The notes under the pieces are model-generated. The model saw only the letters and a list, made by a program, of their open reading frames with translations, did not search any database and had not been told where the DNA came from. A stretch of DNA of 64,000 nt from Streptomyces sp. LHD-70. GTDB lineage: Bacteria; Actinomycetota; Actinomycetes; Streptomycetales; Streptomycetaceae. The stretch spans positions 682,001 to 746,000 of the forward strand of contig NZ_JAVIFW010000001.1 in the NCBI RefSeq assembly GCF_031157275.1, in the 5' to 3' direction. The position numbers were made by a program, and so were the translations under genes. Positions within the stretch are counted from its first letter, which is position 1, and every line of letters begins with the position of its first letter. Positions 1-7,925 of the stretch are shown in pieces.

Positions 1-1
1 G

Positions 2-37
2 GCGCTGTACCGCGAGGTCGGCGTCTTCTTCGGCTGA
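2..37 (+). CDS. C-terminal end of an unidentified gene (partial)
   Basis: Eleven codons followed by TGA (ending VGVFFG) enter from the left edge of the window. The piece is too short to assign a family. The reading frame is inferred only because a stop lies in a plausible place before the next gene's leader region. Confidence 0.35.
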   Translation, partial: ALYREVGVFFG

Positions 38-73
38 CGCCGACCGCGGCCGCCACCGCGCGGCACGCACGAG

Positions 74-137
74 CTCCGGGCCGTATATTCGCGATGAATC
101 GTGACGTATACGTACGTAGCAGACATACGGCCCGGAG
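74..137. promoter_or_regulatory. 13-bp perfect inverted repeat upstream of the hydroxyacid dehydrogenase
   Basis: Bases 74-86 (CTCCGGGCCGTAT) and 125-137 are exact reverse complements separated by 38 bp. The loop itself contains a smaller palindrome ATTC-GCGAT-GAAT and a run of CGTATACGTACG. The right arm ends 28 bp before the GTG start at 165. It could be a pair of operator half-sites or an mRNA hairpin; it does not look like the Rex operator consensus. Confidence 0.45.
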
Positions 138-164
138 TCAGTCGGCGGAAGAACGGGAGCAGGC

Positions 165-1172
165 GTGGAGATCCTGGCATTCGGCGTGCAGGCCGACGAG
201 AAGCCGCTGATCGAGAAGGCCTTCGCGGGCCACCACGACATCCGGTGCCTGGACGTGTTCCTCAACGAGGACACCGCCCCCATCGCCGCCGGGTACGAGA
301 TCATCTCCACCAGCGTCAACGCCAGCCTCGACAACCGCGTCCTGCAGACCCTCGCCGCCGGCGGGACGCAGATGATCGCCCAGCGCTCCACCGGCTTTAA
401 CAACATCGACCTGCAGGTCGCGGAGCGCCTCGGCTTCACCGTCGCCCGCGTCTCGTCCTACTCGCCGTACTCCGTCGCCGAGTTCGCCTGGACCCTCGCG
501 ATGGCCGTCAACCGCCGCGTCGTCCGCGCCTCCAACCGGACCCGAGACTTCGACTTCCGGCTCGACGGGCTGATGGGCCGGGACATGCACGGCCGCACGG
601 TCGGCGTCCTCGGCACCGGCAAGATCGGCGAGGCCTTCACCCGCATCGCCCACGGCTTCGGCATGCGCCTGCTCGGCTGGGACGTCGCGGAGAACCCGGC
701 CTGCGCGGAGCTCGGCATGAAGTACGTCGCGAAGGACGAACTGCTCGCCGAGGCCGACCTGATCAGCCTGCACGTACCGCTGTTCCCGGAGACCCGGCAC
801 CTCATCGACGCCGGGGCGCTGCGGGCCATGAAGGACGAGGCGATCCTGGTGAACTCCAGCCGCGGCGCCCTCATCGACACCGAGGCCTTGGTCGGCGAGC
901 TCCGCCAGGGCCGCTTCACCGGCGTCGGCCTCGACGTGTACGAGGCCGAGGCCGGGTTGTTCTTTCTCGACAAGTCGATCCAGGGCGTCGAGGACGACAC
1001 CCTGGCCCGGCTGATGACCTTCCCGAACGTCCTGGTCACCTCGCACCAGGCGTACTACACGGTCGACGCTGTCGGGCAGATCATCGACACCACCGTGAAC
1101 AACGTCCTCGACTACACCGCGGGCCGCCGCAGCGAGAACGTGCTGGTGCCCGCCGAGCCCAGGACCGACTGA
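165..1172 (+). CDS. D-2-hydroxyacid dehydrogenase (D-lactate dehydrogenase type)
   Basis: A 335-residue NAD-dependent enzyme that most likely interconverts D-lactate (or a related D-2-hydroxyacid) and its keto acid in the cytoplasm. The Rossmann fold is marked by VGVLGTGKIG around residues 146-155. The family catalytic set is visible: Arg in NSSRGALIDTE (about 233), Glu in DVYEAEAG (about 262) and His in VTSHQAYY (about 294). The length matches D-LDH rather than the longer SerA type, and no ACT domain is present. The GTG start is preceded by GGGAGC. Its 3' end overlaps the convergent trpEG coding region by 61 bp, an unusually long tail-to-tail overlap. The exact substrate is inference from the family. 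Confidence 0.85.
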   Translation: MEILAFGVQADEKPLIEKAFAGHHDIRCLDVFLNEDTAPIAAGYEIISTSVNASLDNRVLQTLAAGGTQMIAQRSTGFNNIDLQVAERLGFTVARVSSYSPYSVAEFAWTLAMAVNRRVVRASNRTRDFDFRLDGLMGRDMHGRTVGVLGTGKIGEAFTRIAHGFGMRLLGWDVAENPACAELGMKYVAKDELLAEADLISLHVPLFPETRHLIDAGALRAMKDEAILVNSSRGALIDTEALVGELRQGRFTGVGLDVYEAEAGLFFLDKSIQGVEDDTLARLMTFPNVLVTSHQAYYTVDAVGQIIDTTVNNVLDYTAGRRSENVLVPAEPRTD

Positions 1173-3025
1173 GCGAGCAGCTCCGCCACGATCCGGGTGC
1201 CGCGCAGCGTCAGCACCGACTCCGGGTGGAACTGCACCGAGGCGAAACCCGGCCCGCGCAGCGCGTGCACCTCGCCGGTCTCGCGGTCGCGGCTGACCTG
1301 CACGCGGTGCGCGCCGAGCTCGGCCTCCTCCTCGTCGTCGCAACGCGCCACGAAGCTGTTGTAGAAGCCCACCACCTCGGGCCGCCCGAACAGCTCGATC
1401 CGGGTCTGCGCCCCCTGGTGCGGCACCTGCTTGCGGCCGATCTCCAACCCCAGCTCAGCGGCGAGCAGTTCATGGCCCAGGCACACCCCGAGCAGGCCGC
1501 GAGTGTGTTCCCGCACCAGGTCCTTGGTCAGCGCGCGCAGCGTCCGCATCTTCGGGTCGTCGGCGTCCGAGGGGTCGCCGGGGCCGGGCCCGAGGACCAC
1601 CGGGCCCTCGTGCGCGAGCGCCGCCTCCCGCAGCCCCGGCTCGTCGTACCGCCGCACGCTCACCTCCAGGCCCGAGGAGCGCAGCACGTGCGCCAGCATC
1701 GCCGTGAACGTGTCCTCGCCGTCGACCACCAGGGCGTGCCCGGACAGCTCCGCCGACCGCTCCTGCATCCGCAGCCAGAACGGCGCGAGCGAGGTCCGCC
1801 GCGAGTCGAGCGCCTCCTGTACGCGCGCGTCGTCCGCGAGCCGCGGGCGCGCGCCCTCCGCACGCGGGCGCCCGGGCCGCACCCCGAGCGCGGCCAGCAC
1901 CCCGGCCGCCTTCGCATGCGTCTCGGCGACCTCGCTCGCCGGGTCCGAGTCCCGCACCAGCGTCGCCCCGACCGCGACGCGAAGCCCGCCCTGCGCGTCG
2001 ATGTCGGCAGTACGGATCAGGATCGGCGAGTCAAGCGTCTGGGCGCCGCCCGCATCCCGGCCGATGAGCGCGAGGGCCCCCGCGTAGTAACCGCGGCCAC
2101 CCGGTTCGTACCGCTCGATGACCCGGCAGGCGTTCTGCACCGGCGAGCCGGTCACCGTCGCCGCGAACATCGTCTCCTTCAGGACCTCCCGCACATCCAG
2201 GGACGACTTCCCCCGCAACTCGTACTCGGTGTGCGCGAGATGGGCCATCTCCTTCAGCCGCGGCCCGACGACGACACCGCCCATGTCGCCGACGGTGCAC
2301 ATCATCTTGAGCTCCTCGTCGACCACCATCGACAGCTCGGCGATCTCCTTGCCGTCCGCGAGGAAGTCGAGCAGATGCTCCGGAGTGGGCCCCTCCGCCG
2401 GGTACCGGTAGGTCCCGCTGATCGGATTCATCACGACCGTCCCGCCGGTCATCCGCACATGCACCTCGGGGCTCGCCCCGACCAGCGTCCGGCTCCCGGT
2501 GTGCACGACATACGTCCAGTACGCGCCCCGCTCCCCGTCGAGCAGCCGCCGGAACAGGGCAAGCGCGTCGGCCCGCGAGAAGCCGTCGACGCGGCCCTCG
2601 AAATTCCGCCGGATCACGAAGTTCGCGCCCTCGCCCTGTCCGATCTCGTCCCGGATCACGCGCTCGACGATCCCCGCGTATGCCTCGTCGTCCACGTCGA
2701 AGGCCCCGTCCGCCACGCGCACCTCGTGCGCCGGCAGCTCCTCCAGGGCCTGGGCGAGCGGCACCTCGTAGCGCTCGTCGGCGGTCAGGACGGCGAGCGG
2801 GGTGCCGTCGTCGCGTACGTCGAAGCCGCGCTCCCTGATCTGCCGGAACGGGACGAGTGCGAGCACCGGAAGTTCCCGCTCCGGGATGTCGGCGAGCCGC
2901 TCCACCTCCTGCACCGGCCCGAGCAGCACCTCGACCGTGTCGTGATCATGGCCGGGCGTACGGCGGCGCAGCAGGGCGAAGGGGATGTCGGAGTCGACGA
3001 GGTCGATGAGTCGACTGATCGGCAT
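1112..3025 (-). CDS. trpEG: Anthranilate synthase, fused TrpE-TrpG
   Basis: A 637-residue fusion that converts chorismate and glutamine to anthranilate, the first committed step of tryptophan synthesis. Residues 1 to about 420 form the chorismate-binding TrpE part. About 440-625 form the class I glutamine amidotransferase, with nucleophile Cys in LLGVCLGHE (about 515) and the His and Glu of FHPES (about 600 and 602). The ATG at 3025 is chosen because AGGAAGGA lies just upstream; a longer in-frame start at 3073 would run into the attenuator stem. A Trp leader peptide and terminator lie immediately upstream, so expression is expected to fall when charged tRNA-Trp is plentiful. Fused enzymes of this kind also occur in secondary-metabolite clusters, but the attenuator and the DAHP synthase neighbour argue for primary metabolism. 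Confidence 0.93.
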   Translation of the reverse strand: MPISRLIDLVDSDIPFALLRRRTPGHDHDTVEVLLGPVQEVERLADIPERELPVLALVPFRQIRERGFDVRDDGTPLAVLTADERYEVPLAQALEELPAHEVRVADGAFDVDDEAYAGIVERVIRDEIGQGEGANFVIRRNFEGRVDGFSRADALALFRRLLDGERGAYWTYVVHTGSRTLVGASPEVHVRMTGGTVVMNPISGTYRYPAEGPTPEHLLDFLADGKEIAELSMVVDEELKMMCTVGDMGGVVVGPRLKEMAHLAHTEYELRGKSSLDVREVLKETMFAATVTGSPVQNACRVIERYEPGGRGYYAGALALIGRDAGGAQTLDSPILIRTADIDAQGGLRVAVGATLVRDSDPASEVAETHAKAAGVLAALGVRPGRPRAEGARPRLADDARVQEALDSRRTSLAPFWLRMQERSAELSGHALVVDGEDTFTAMLAHVLRSSGLEVSVRRYDEPGLREAALAHEGPVVLGPGPGDPSDADDPKMRTLRALTKDLVREHTRGLLGVCLGHELLAAELGLEIGRKQVPHQGAQTRIELFGRPEVVGFYNSFVARCDDEEEAELGAHRVQVSRDRETGEVHALRGPGFASVQFHPESVLTLRGTRIVAELLAQSVLGSAGTSTFSLRRPAV

Positions 3026-3066
3026 GGTGGTTCCTTCCTGACGAGAGGAGGGAACGGCCGGCGCTG

Positions 3067-3099
3067 AAAACACTGAAGGCCGCCCCTCGGGCGGCCTTC
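3067..3099 (-). terminator. Tryptophan attenuator terminator hairpin
   Basis: On the minus strand an 11-bp perfect GC stem (3099-3089 with 3085-3075) closes a 3-nt loop. Soon after the stem comes TTTT at 3070-3067. It sits between the Trp leader peptide (stop at 3119) and the trpEG start (3025), exactly where a transcription attenuator belongs. Confidence 0.85.
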
Positions 3100-3118
3100 G
3101 CGATCGGTGTACGCGCAG

Positions 3119-3175
3119 TCAGTGGGCCGCCGGATGAGCGGTCCACCACCAGTTACGGGTCTCTTGCGCGAACAT
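3119..3175 (-). CDS. trpL: Tryptophan leader peptide (trpL)
   Basis: An 18-codon reading frame, MFAQETRNWWWTAHPAAH, ends in TGA. Three consecutive TGG codons lie at 3151-3143 on the minus strand. Ribosome stalling here when Trp-tRNA is scarce would prevent the downstream terminator (3099-3075) from forming. A TAGGGT -10 element ends 7 bases before the ATG, so the transcript probably begins at or next to the start codon and the peptide is made from a leaderless message. Leader peptides with consecutive Trp codons are established upstream of Streptomyces trpE genes; stalling at this exact site is inferred. Confidence 0.88.
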   Translation of the reverse strand: MFAQETRNWWWTAHPAAH

Positions 3176-3182
3176 GCTCCGC

Positions 3183-3188
3183 ACCCTA
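3183..3188 (-). promoter_or_regulatory. -10 element of the trp leader transcript
   Basis: TAGGGT on the minus strand ends 7 bases before the trpL ATG, the spacing expected of a transcription start on the A of ATG. No convincing -35 was picked out. Confidence 0.5.
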
Positions 3189-3266
3189 ACCCATCCGCAC
3201 CGGCGCTCCGGGGCTGTCCACGGCGCCGTCTCACGAAGTGAGCCGGGGGCTGGGCACCCGCCATGA

Positions 3267-4637
<1,371 letters not shown>

Positions 4638-4657
4638 TCGCAACGCTGCAGACAGTT

Positions 4658-4689
4658 GTGGGGCGCGGATCACACGATCCGCGCCCCAC
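4658..4689 (+). terminator. Intrinsic terminator after DAHP synthase
   Basis: A perfect 14-bp stem (4658-4671 with 4676-4689) and ACAC loop, followed shortly by CTTTTG. It starts 20 bp after the stop codon. Confidence 0.85.
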
Positions 4690-4722
4690 TCTGCTTTTGC
4701 GTATTCCCTCTGACGGGTAAGG

Positions 4723-4741
4723 TTAGGTTAGCCTCACCGAT
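4723..4741 (+). promoter_or_regulatory. Iron box (DmdR/IdeR operator) upstream of bfd
   Basis: TTAGGTTAGCCTCACCGAT matches about 16 of 19 positions of the actinobacterial iron-regulator consensus (TTAGGTTAG, then CTAACCTAA). It lies about 58 bp upstream of bfd. Iron-loaded DmdR/IdeR would repress the gene, so bfd should rise when iron is scarce. Confidence 0.8.
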
Positions 4742-4798
4742 CAATCGGGACGGCAACAACTATCGATCCCGACCGCGAGTTCCGGGGAGGTGTACCGC

Positions 4799-5038
4799 GT
4801 GTTCGTCTGCAGCTGCTTCGGGGTGACCGAGGAACAGGTGAAGAAGCACGTGGAGGGCGGCGCCTGCACCCCCCGCCAGATAGCGTCGGCCTGCAAGGCC
4901 GGCACGGACTGCGGTTCCTGCGTGCGCCGGATCCAGTCGCTGCTCGGCCGGGGCTCCTGCCCCCGCCGTGACCTGGTCGACCAGGGCGAGCCCGCGTTCG
5001 CGCCCACGGCGGAACTCATGGACGCCGAGGCGGCCTAG
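4799..5038 (+). CDS. bfd: Bacterioferritin-associated ferredoxin (2Fe-2S)
   Basis: A small protein (79 residues from GTG 4799) with a Fer2_BFD domain. Four cysteines are placed as the family requires: VCSCF near the N-terminus and GTDCGSC about 30 residues later, binding one 2Fe-2S cluster. Bfd passes electrons to bacterioferritin so that stored Fe(III) is reduced and released. GGGGAGG at 4784-4790 is well spaced for the GTG at 4799; an in-frame GTG at 4790 overlaps that ribosome site and is less likely. The partner gene bfr lies tail-to-tail 17 bp downstream, and an iron box sits upstream, so storage and release are arranged side by side under iron control. Confidence 0.9.
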   Translation: MFVCSCFGVTEEQVKKHVEGGACTPRQIASACKAGTDCGSCVRRIQSLLGRGSCPRRDLVDQGEPAFAPTAELMDAEAA

Positions 5039-5055
5039 GCTCCCGCCGGGCGGGC

Positions 5056-5535
5056 TCAGCTCTCCGGCTGCTCGACCAGTTGCGCGATGTACAGCGGCTC
5101 ACCGAGCTTCTCCACCAGCTCCAGCTGAGTGTCGAGATAGTCGATGTGGTGCTCCTCGTCCTCGAGGATCGACTCGAAGATGTTCGCCGAGGTGATGTCA
5201 CCCTTGGTCCGCATGACCTCGATGCCGCGCTTCAGGCGGTCGATGGCCTCGACCTCGATCTGCCGGTCGGCCTGGAACATCTCGGTGACGGTCTGGCCCA
5301 CCCGGACGTGGAAGAGCCGCTGGTAATTGGGCAGCCCGTCGAGGAAGAGGATGCGGTCGGTCAGTACCTCCGCGTGCTTCATCTCGTCGAACGACTCGGA
5401 CCGGGTGTACTTCGCGAGCTTCGTCCAGCCGAAGTTGTCCTGCATCTTCGCGTGCAGGAAGTACTGGTTGATGGCCGTCAGCTCGGCGGTCAGCTGCTCG
5501 TTGAGGAACTCGATGACCTCGGGGTCGCCCTGCAT
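5056..5535 (-). CDS. bfr: Bacterioferritin
   Basis: A 159-residue four-helix ferritin of the haem-binding type, storing iron as a ferric mineral in a 24-mer cage. Ferroxidase ligands are visible as Glu in NEQLTAELTAINQY (about 18), EMKHAE (about 51-54) and the EDEEHH segment (about 127-130). The haem-ligand Met is probably the one in DEMKHAE (about 52). The ATG at 5535 follows a GGAG site and gives the standard length; a longer upstream frame has no family similarity. No iron box was seen directly upstream, unlike its convergent neighbour bfd. Confidence 0.95.
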   Translation of the reverse strand: MQGDPEVIEFLNEQLTAELTAINQYFLHAKMQDNFGWTKLAKYTRSESFDEMKHAEVLTDRILFLDGLPNYQRLFHVRVGQTVTEMFQADRQIEVEAIDRLKRGIEVMRTKGDITSANIFESILEDEEHHIDYLDTQLELVEKLGEPLYIAQLVEQPES

Positions 5536-5690
5536 CGCAGAGGCTCCTTCCAAGTACGTATCGGGGGCAGGTGCGCCGCATCCTTGCACCGGCGCCGGTG
5601 GCCGTCCAGTAAGTGCATGCTTAGTAGGAGTTGCCCGAATCGGTGCAGACCTGGTCACGGCCACCCTTCCGAGGCTGTCATCATGGAGGC

Positions 5691-6314
5691 ATGGGTCATC
5701 CGGAAAGCCGCGAAATGGAGCAGTCGGAACTTCCTCCGGGGCAGCGGCTGCAGCGGGGCTGGCCCGTCACCCATTACGGCCCGGTGCCCAAGTTCCGCCC
5801 GGAGCGCTGGGAGTTCAGGGTTTTCGGCGCGACCGCCGACGGCGACAAGCACTGCTGGACGCACGAGGAATTCGCGGCTCTGCCGTACGCCACGGTCGTG
5901 GCGGATCTGCACTGCGTCACCAAATTCTCGATGCTGGGCGCCGAATGGGGCGGCGTTCCGGCCCGCACGCTGGTCAAGATCGCGCCCCCTGCCAACGATG
6001 TCACCCATGTCATGGTCTGGGCGGAATACGGATTTAGTTCGAACCTTCGCCTCGATGACTTCACGTCCGAAAAGGCGATCTTCGCCACGCATCGCGACGG
6101 GGAACTCCTCACCGCCGAACACGGCTTTCCGCTCCGCCTCGTGGTGCCGCACCTCTACGCCTGGAAGGGCCCCAAGTGGGTGCGCGGCATCGAGTACATG
6201 ACGGCCGACCGCCGCGGCTTCTGGGAGGAGCGCGGCTACCACAACATCGGTGACCCCTGGCGTGAGCAGCGCTATTCGTACCAGGAGGAGCCGGGCGACG
6301 GCCCGGAGCTGTAG
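5691..6314 (+). CDS. Sulfite oxidase-like molybdopterin oxidoreductase
   Basis: A protein of about 207 residues resembling the Mo-cofactor domain of the sulfite oxidase/YedY superfamily. The cysteine in ADLHCVTKFSM (about residue 80) is in the position of the molybdenum ligand, and the C-terminal region carries HLYAWKGPKWVRGIE typical of the group. There is no signal peptide or membrane segment, so it is probably cytoplasmic, and no haem domain or dimerisation domain is present. The substrate is unknown. The start at 5691 is 6 bases after a CATCAT that could serve as a -10 of a leaderless message; ATG 5715 after GGAAAG is an alternative. A hairpin overlaps its stop codon. Confidence 0.8.
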   Translation: MGHPESREMEQSELPPGQRLQRGWPVTHYGPVPKFRPERWEFRVFGATADGDKHCWTHEEFAALPYATVVADLHCVTKFSMLGAEWGGVPARTLVKIAPPANDVTHVMVWAEYGFSSNLRLDDFTSEKAIFATHRDGELLTAEHGFPLRLVVPHLYAWKGPKWVRGIEYMTADRRGFWEERGYHNIGDPWREQRYSYQEEPGDGPEL

Positions 6315-6330
6315 CGGCCCCGGGCCGTCG
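6296..6330. terminator. Hairpin over the stop codon between convergent genes
   Basis: Bases 6296-6306 (CGACGGCCCGG) and 6320-6330 form an 11-bp perfect stem. The loop contains the TAG stop at 6312-6314. It could terminate transcription from either side, as the DUF4396 gene ends at 6352. There is no clear T-run. Confidence 0.5.
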
Positions 6331-6351
6331 GGTCGGCGGCCGTGCTCGTGC

Positions 6352-6882
6352 TCAGTGGTGGTACTGGTGCACCACCGCGTGGCCCTTTCCGCGGCCGATC
6401 AGCCACTTGTTGACCGGAGTGGTGACGATAAAGGCGATCGCGAATGCAAAGGCGAGCGCACCCCAGAACAAGGCGTCCGACAGGTGTGCCTCCATCGCGC
6501 CGGGCACGAGCAGTAGTACGCCGTTGTCGACGATCTCCATCACCGTGATCGACAGGGTGTCCGCGGCGAGCGCCACCCCGATCGCGGTACGCAGTCCGAG
6601 GCCGGCCCGGACGACTGCCCAGAGCGTCAGCGAGTAACCGAAGAAGAAGGCCAGGGTGATCGCGAGGGCCATCGTCGGGGCGGTGCCCCAGCCGAGCGCG
6701 GTGCCGATGATCATGCCGAGCACTTCGCCGATGGCACACCCGGTGAGGCAGTGCAGCGTCGCCTTCGCGGCCATGGCCCAGCTGACCTTGCCGCCACCGT
6801 GGTGCTGGTGGTGCTGGTCGTGCGTGTGGCCGGGGTGGTGCGCCTCGTGTCCCAGGTGCTCGGAGTGGGTCTCGTGCTCCAT
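6352..6882 (-). CDS. DUF4396 membrane protein with His-rich N-terminus
   Basis: A 176-residue integral membrane protein. The first 30 residues are a histidine-rich stretch (HETHSEHLGHEAHH and further HTHDQHHQHH), a likely metal-binding tail. About four hydrophobic segments of the DUF4396 family follow, with the conserved LHCLTGCAIGEVLGM at the first one; its two cysteines are possible metal ligands. The ATG at 6882 follows a GGGGG site. A near-perfect CsoR-type operator lies 51-67 bp upstream and overlaps the promoter, which points to copper (or another cuprous-like metal) control. No function is established for the family; a role in copper handling is inference from the His/Cys content and the operator. 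Confidence 0.8.
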   Translation of the reverse strand: MEHETHSEHLGHEAHHPGHTHDQHHQHHGGGKVSWAMAAKATLHCLTGCAIGEVLGMIIGTALGWGTAPTMALAITLAFFFGYSLTLWAVVRAGLGLRTAIGVALAADTLSITVMEIVDNGVLLLVPGAMEAHLSDALFWGALAFAFAIAFIVTTPVNKWLIGRGKGHAVVHQYHH

Positions 6883-6932
6883 GAGTAAGCCCCCAACGTC
6901 AGGTAGCGGTTCCTGCCACTGACAAGAACCGT

Positions 6933-6949
6933 ATACCCCCCTGGGGTAT
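6933..6949 (-). promoter_or_regulatory. CsoR-type copper operator over the DUF4396 promoter
   Basis: ATACCCC-CCT-GGGGTAT is a perfect 7-bp inverted repeat with a 3-nt centre, matching the TACCCC/GGGGTA pattern bound by CsoR-family repressors. On the minus strand it lies between a -35-like TTGAGG (6956-6951) and a -10-like TATACG (6935-6930), where bound repressor would block RNA polymerase. Confidence 0.75.
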
Positions 6950-6990
6950 TCCTCAAGGTATTCCGCGAGCGAGGCGGCGAGCCGCGCGGC

Positions 6991-7890
6991 CTACCGGTCC
7001 CTCAGCTCCTTCAGCCGCGCCACGTCCGCCGCGTGCCCTTCCTTGCCGCCCGGCGTCTCGATGACCAGCGGTACGCCGGCGGTGGCCGGGTGGCTGAACA
7101 GCGCGCGGAACGGGTCCTCGCCGATGTGTCCGGCGCCAATATTGGCGTGCCGGTCCTTGTGTGCTCCGACCACGTCCTTGGAGTCGTTGGCGTGGATCAG
7201 CTTCAGGCGGCCCTCGCCGACGGTGTCCACGAGCAGGTCGAGCGTCTGGTGCATGCCGCTCGGCCCGGCCAGGTCGTGGCCCGCCGCGAAGATGTGGCAG
7301 GTGTCGAGGCAGACGCCGAGCTTCGGGTGGGCGTCCAGGGCCTCGAAGTACGGGCCGAAGTCCCAGGTGCGGGCGCACAGCGAGGCGCCCTGCCCGGCGG
7401 TGGACTCCAGGAGCAGGAACGGGTCGTCGTCGTGCGTCAGCTCGTCGAGCAGGGGCAGCAGGGTCTCGCGTACCTGCTTGAGCGCGACCGAGCGGTCCCG
7501 GCCGCCGGTCGCCGAGCCGGTGTGGACGACGACGCCTAGCGCGCCGATCTCCCGGCCGCGGCGCAGTGAGTGCCGCATCGACTCGACCGACTTCTCCGCG
7601 GTGGCCTCGGTGTGCGAGCCGAAGTTGATCAGGTACGGGGCGTGCACGTACGCCGGAATGCCCTCCTCGGCGCAGGCCGCGCGGAACTCCTCGTCCTGCT
7701 GCGCGTTGCCGACGGGAGTGGCCCAGCCGCGCGGGTTGGCGACGAAGACCTGGACGGTCTCCGCGCCCATCTCACGGGCGTACGACAGGCCGACCTTGGC
7801 CAGGCCGCCGGCCACGGGGACATGGCCGCCGACGGGATTGCGGGTTCTGCCACTGCTGTGGGTTCTCTTGCTGACACCGGTGCTGCTCAC
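6991..7890 (-). CDS. nfo: Deoxyribonuclease IV (endonuclease IV)
   Basis: A 299-residue AP endonuclease of the Nfo family with a TIM barrel and trinuclear zinc site; it cuts abasic sites in base-excision repair. Metal-ligand motifs appear in order: YVHAPYL, VVHTGSA, LLLESTAGQG, CLDTCHIFAAGHD, IHANDSKD with GAHKDRHANIG, and PLVIETPGG. The GTG at 7890 is 7 bases after CACCCT, a possible -10 of a leaderless message; the N-terminal 20 residues are poorly conserved-looking and the true start could be slightly internal. It sits alone between DUF4396 and the kinase gene, with no sign of an operon. Confidence 0.93.
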   Translation of the reverse strand: MSSTGVSKRTHSSGRTRNPVGGHVPVAGGLAKVGLSYAREMGAETVQVFVANPRGWATPVGNAQQDEEFRAACAEEGIPAYVHAPYLINFGSHTEATAEKSVESMRHSLRRGREIGALGVVVHTGSATGGRDRSVALKQVRETLLPLLDELTHDDDPFLLLESTAGQGASLCARTWDFGPYFEALDAHPKLGVCLDTCHIFAAGHDLAGPSGMHQTLDLLVDTVGEGRLKLIHANDSKDVVGAHKDRHANIGAGHIGEDPFRALFSHPATAGVPLVIETPGGKEGHAADVARLKELRDR

Positions 7891-7925
7891 GCCGACAAGG
7901 GTGGCACGGCGCGGAACCCGCCCCG

